Under the pieces are notes generated by a model. That model was not told the origin of the DNA and searched no databases. It worked only from the letters and a program-made list of their open reading frames with translations. From NCBI GenBank assembly GCA_016715765.1, contig JADJZJ010000002.1, positions 1 to 64,000 of the forward strand: 64,000 bases of DNA, given 5' to 3'. The position numbers and the translations under genes were made by a program. Origin of the DNA: Opitutaceae bacterium. Lineage in GTDB: Bacteria > Verrucomicrobiota > Verrucomicrobiia > Opitutales > Opitutaceae. Below are positions 61,409 through 64,000 of this stretch, piece by piece (position 1 is the first letter of the stretch; every line of letters begins with the position of its first letter).

Positions 61409-62290
61409 TCAACGCCAGATGAAGAGTCCGGCGACACCCGCCACCGCCAGCGCCGCGCCGAGGTAGTAGGTGGCGCGCGGCCGCGAGCCCTCGAGCCAGG
61501 CGGCGAAGGGAATCGTGAGGAGCGGGGCTGCCGCAACGATGGGCTGCACGATGCCGGCGGGGGTGGTCCGAAGGGCCCATTGAAAGCAGGTCACGCCCAG
61601 GACGGGACCCGTGAGGGCGTTGGCCGTCACCCATGGCCAGGCGCGGCCTGGCGGGCGCGGAGGCTGGGGGCGAAGCCGCTGGACGGCCATCACCACCACG
61701 GCGGCGACCAGCAGTCCGCCCAGCGCGCGCTGGTAGGCGGCGGTGCCGGGATCCACCAGTTCACCAAACGCAGCCGCGGTGGCGAAGGCCTTGCGGCTGA
61801 TGACCGCGCCGACACCCTGCCCGAGGGCGGAGAGCAGGGCCCAGGCGATCCCTGACGCCCAATCCTGCGGGGTGACCCGGGGCAGGCTGCGCGGGAGGAG
61901 GCCGATGGTGATGCCCGCCAACGTGAGGGCGGCGCAGGCGAACTGGGCGGGGGAGAGCCGGGTGCCAAGCCATTGCCATTCGACCGCGGCGGCGACGACC
62001 GCGGAACCGCATTGCACGATGAGGGTGGAGAGATTCGAGCCCAGGCGGGGCAGCGATTGAAACATGGCCACGCCGCCGAGTCCGAAACCCACGAGTCCGC
62101 CGAGAAAAAACCAGCCGAATGAGGTTCCACTTGTGCCACGACCGGCCAAATGCGCCCATAATCCCAACAACAAGGTGGCGACGAGGAGCCGCCAGAAATT
62201 CGCCCGCAGGCTGCCGAGCAACAGCGCCGCCCGCCGGGCAAAGACCGGCGTGACCGCGAAGAAAAGCAAGGTGCCGAGCGCGCCGATCAT
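61409..62290 (-). CDS. EamA/DMT-family transporter
   Basis: The 293-aa protein has ten predicted spans as two EamA halves (start MIGALGTLLFFAVTPVFARR; second half begins near LALWSALGQ-like ALLSALGQGVGAV). DMT members export amino acids, nucleotides or sugars; the substrate is unknown. Start ATG 62290 is supported by the first span. Preceding it is the diverged family I repeat; its operon partners, if any, are not clear. Confidence 0.88.
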   Translation of the reverse strand: MIGALGTLLFFAVTPVFARRAALLLGSLRANFWRLLVATLLLGLWAHLAGRGTSGTSFGWFFLGGLVGFGLGGVAMFQSLPRLGSNLSTLIVQCGSAVVAAAVEWQWLGTRLSPAQFACAALTLAGITIGLLPRSLPRVTPQDWASGIAWALLSALGQGVGAVISRKAFATAAAFGELVDPGTAAYQRALGGLLVAAVVVMAVQRLRPQPPRPPGRAWPWVTANALTGPVLGVTCFQWALRTTPAGIVQPIVAAAPLLTIPFAAWLEGSRPRATYYLGAALAVAGVAGLFIWR

Positions 62291-62316
62291 GAGTGAATAT
62301 TATGACAAAGAATTTT

Positions 62317-62473
62317 AACCACGGATTGCACGGATGACACGGATTCGACGAACGTGACGTGATGGATGGCCTCAGAAGGCGCATAAGGCTCAGGACAATT
62401 CATTTCGGTGCCTTTTGGCCTTCGCGAGGTGCCCTGGTCAAATCCATCGGTGTAATCCGTGAAATCCGTGGTT
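62317..62473. repeat. Inverted repeat, family I
   Basis: AACCACGGATTGCACGGATG at the left and GTAATCCGTGAAATCCGTGG at the right are imperfect arms, about 33 nt each. Diverged copy of 13087-13247, including the same CTCAGAAGGC-like loop. Confidence 0.7.
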
Positions 62474-62489
62474 CTGTTTGGGGTGTGCA

Positions 62490-64000
62490 TCAGGGTTTCC
62501 ATTCGAGGCCGAGGGTGAAGGCGCGGCCGGGGCCGGGCAGGAAGAGGCTGGTGGTGGCAGGATTGCGTGCAAGGTCCAGCACGCCGGCGGTGCTCGCAAT
62601 GTACCGGTGGTCGAAAACATTGCGCACGGTGGCGAAGATCAGGAAATCCGCCCGGGGCCGCCAGCCGAGACGGACGTGGCCGAGCGCATGGCCGTCGTAA
62701 GACATCCGGTTGGCGTGATCCACGGGGATGCGACCCGCCACCCAGGTGGTCTCAAGGGCGGCAAACCAGCCGCGGGAATTTTCGTAGAGCAGTTCCGCGG
62801 CCCCGGTGTGGGGCGGCGCCCCGGCGAGGCGGTTGCGGCCGTAGACCGGATCGTCGTCAAAATGGAAACGGCCCAAGGTGGAGGTGACGGTGAAGGAGAG
62901 CTTTCGGTCGCCCTCGAGCAGACGCCAGCGGAGGGAGGATTCGAGTCCGGTGTGAATGGTGCGGCCGGCGTTGACGGCGCCGCGGGGCAGGCCGGCGGCG
63001 TCGGCGAGACGGAGGATTTCATTGCGCCACGCCGCATGGTAGGCGGTGAGATTCCAGTCAAATGGACCAAGGGAGCCGCGGCCGCCGAGTTCGGCCGTCA
63101 CGGCGGATTGGGGGGTCAGCGTCCGGGTGCCGAGGCTGAGGTTTGGATACGTGCCCTGGACGGCAACCAGATCATCGAACACCGGCGGTTCGACGCCGCG
63201 CGAAATGGCGGCATGCAGCGAGACATGCCCGTCGGGTGACCAGAGCAGGGCGCCGCGGGGTGAAAAGTCGTCGAAGTCGAAAGAGGAGCGCAGGTCGGAA
63301 CTGGGAACTCGGCCCGTGAGCTGGCGTTTGCCATGGAGTGCGGTGAACCCGGCGCCGACGGCGAGAGTGGGGCGCAACCAGACCACGTCCTCCGCGTTAA
63401 GGGCGAAGGTGTCGGCCCGGGCGGTGTAGGCTCCGAAGGCCGCGCCCCGCTGCGAGAGGACGTTGCGGTAGCGGTCCACTGAGTCGGAGCCGGTGGTGAA
63501 GATGGCGCGGGCGAGGAACTGGTGCTCGGTGCCGCCGAAACTCATGCGCCGGGCGAGGGTGGCGTGGCCGGTGAGAGCGCGGGCATCGAGGGCGGACTCG
63601 CCGTTGGCCTGAAGCTGGTAGAAGTCATCGCGCAATTGCTGCCAGGCGAGGCCGACCGCGGCATCGCCGGCGGCGGTGGCGGATTTGAGCTGGGCGGCGG
63701 CGCGGATGACGGTGGAGGTGCGGCGGGGCAGGTCACGCAACACGGCGGCGGAAACTGAGCGCGGACGTGCCTGGGCCTCGGCGAGGGTCAGGGGCCCGGG
63801 CACGTCGTAGTCCAGGGTGGCGGCGTACGCGGACACTTCCAATTGCGTGGCCGCATTGAGGGCGCGGTGGGCGGCCAATTGGATGGCGGCGCGATCCTGT
63901 TGGCTGTGTTCGCGCCAGCCCTCAGCGCTTTGGTAGGACGCGGCGGCATGCGTCGATGCGGGGCCGGAAGTTGTGCCGGTGATCTGGCCGCGGAAGGCGC
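62490..64000 (-). CDS. TonB-dependent receptor (5' end beyond the window)
   Basis: The open frame continues to base 64000 without a start, so only the C-terminal about 500 residues are present. They form alternating beta strands of an outer-membrane barrel, with typical GRAFTLGLEW at the end, LGVRTLTPQSAVTAELGGRGSL-like segments, and TLPRDL loops. The last residue is Pro rather than the usual Phe, an oddity for OMP assembly. Siderophore, B12 or sugar uptake cannot be distinguished. No plug domain is seen because it lies outside the window. Confidence 0.8.
   Translation of the reverse strand, partial: AFRGQITGTTSGPASTHAAASYQSAEGWREHSQQDRAAIQLAAHRALNAATQLEVSAYAATLDYDVPGPLTLAEAQARPRSVSAAVLRDLPRRTSTVIRAAAQLKSATAAGDAAVGLAWQQLRDDFYQLQANGESALDARALTGHATLARRMSFGGTEHQFLARAIFTTGSDSVDRYRNVLSQRGAAFGAYTARADTFALNAEDVVWLRPTLAVGAGFTALHGKRQLTGRVPSSDLRSSFDFDDFSPRGALLWSPDGHVSLHAAISRGVEPPVFDDLVAVQGTYPNLSLGTRTLTPQSAVTAELGGRGSLGPFDWNLTAYHAAWRNEILRLADAAGLPRGAVNAGRTIHTGLESSLRWRLLEGDRKLSFTVTSTLGRFHFDDDPVYGRNRLAGAPPHTGAAELLYENSRGWFAALETTWVAGRIPVDHANRMSYDGHALGHVRLGWRPRADFLIFATVRNVFDHRYIASTAGVLDLARNPATTSLFLPGPGRAFTLGLEWKP

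Overview
The window is GC-rich, gene-dense bacterial DNA. Gene content suggests a Verrucomicrobiota chromosome close to Opitutaceae. The pointers are a long GreA-type factor with a large N-terminal extension, a PEP-CTERM protein, sugar-acid and rhamnose catabolism with a microcompartment shell protein, ECF sigma factors carrying membrane extensions, and palindromes in almost every intergenic gap. This placement is an inference from gene content; no rRNA or tRNA gene was found.

Layout. 1-14081: sugar catabolism. A tagatose/psicose-epimerase-like gene converges on rhaB, which diverges from lutABC (lactate oxidation); an OPT transporter follows. A minus-strand block then runs AraC regulator, FAH-family enzyme (frameshifted), bicupin, DgoD-like dehydratase, DapA-family aldolase and a tandem-domain BMC shell protein. 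The aldolase ends in what looks like a BMC encapsulation helix and sits 4 nt from the shell gene. 14188-19541: C1 transfer genes (UroD-type methyltransferase, MetF with a Cys-rich C-terminal domain, LigM-like demethylase, MetH-activation-like protein). 19803-31155: CHAD protein, a RAYT transposase inside its own repeats, gcvP, nth, a long Gre factor, rsmB, a retropepsin/PDZ lipoprotein and an MFS gene (frameshifted). 31499-41991: CHASE-PAS histidine kinase, glyA, low-molecular-weight phosphatase, purD, PEP-CTERM protein, Gfo/Idh oxidoreductase, an ECF sigma fusion and a stand-alone relative of its C-terminal domain. 42001-49640: a LOG-family fusion broken by clustered indels, FKBP, threonine aldolase, aroK, queG, thioesterase, GT4. 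49829-54321: a plus-strand block of ACP-FabZ fusion, ketosynthase, SDR and MGDG-synthase-like glycosyltransferase, probably a specialised acyl-lipid or glycolipid pathway. 54707-64000: coiled-coil membrane protein, DUF4136-like lipoprotein, a second enolase-family dehydratase with an SDR and an aldo/keto reductase, an EamA exporter, and a TonB receptor running off the end.

The most unusual feature is the repeat landscape. A REP-associated tyrosine transposase (20656-21237) lies between inverted 24-nt repeats that begin GTAG and end CTAC. Three copies of the same repeat pair without the gene, each exactly 73 nt with a 25-nt spacer, lie at 37880, 54607 and 60121. At least five other GTAG-hairpin families occur as similar inverted doublets (REPIN/BIME-like). 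A composite of about 200-220 bp is present several times, with and without smaller palindromes nested inside it. The second main lead is the aldolase/BMC-T pair, which would fit a sugar-acid aldolase microcompartment not previously described to my knowledge.
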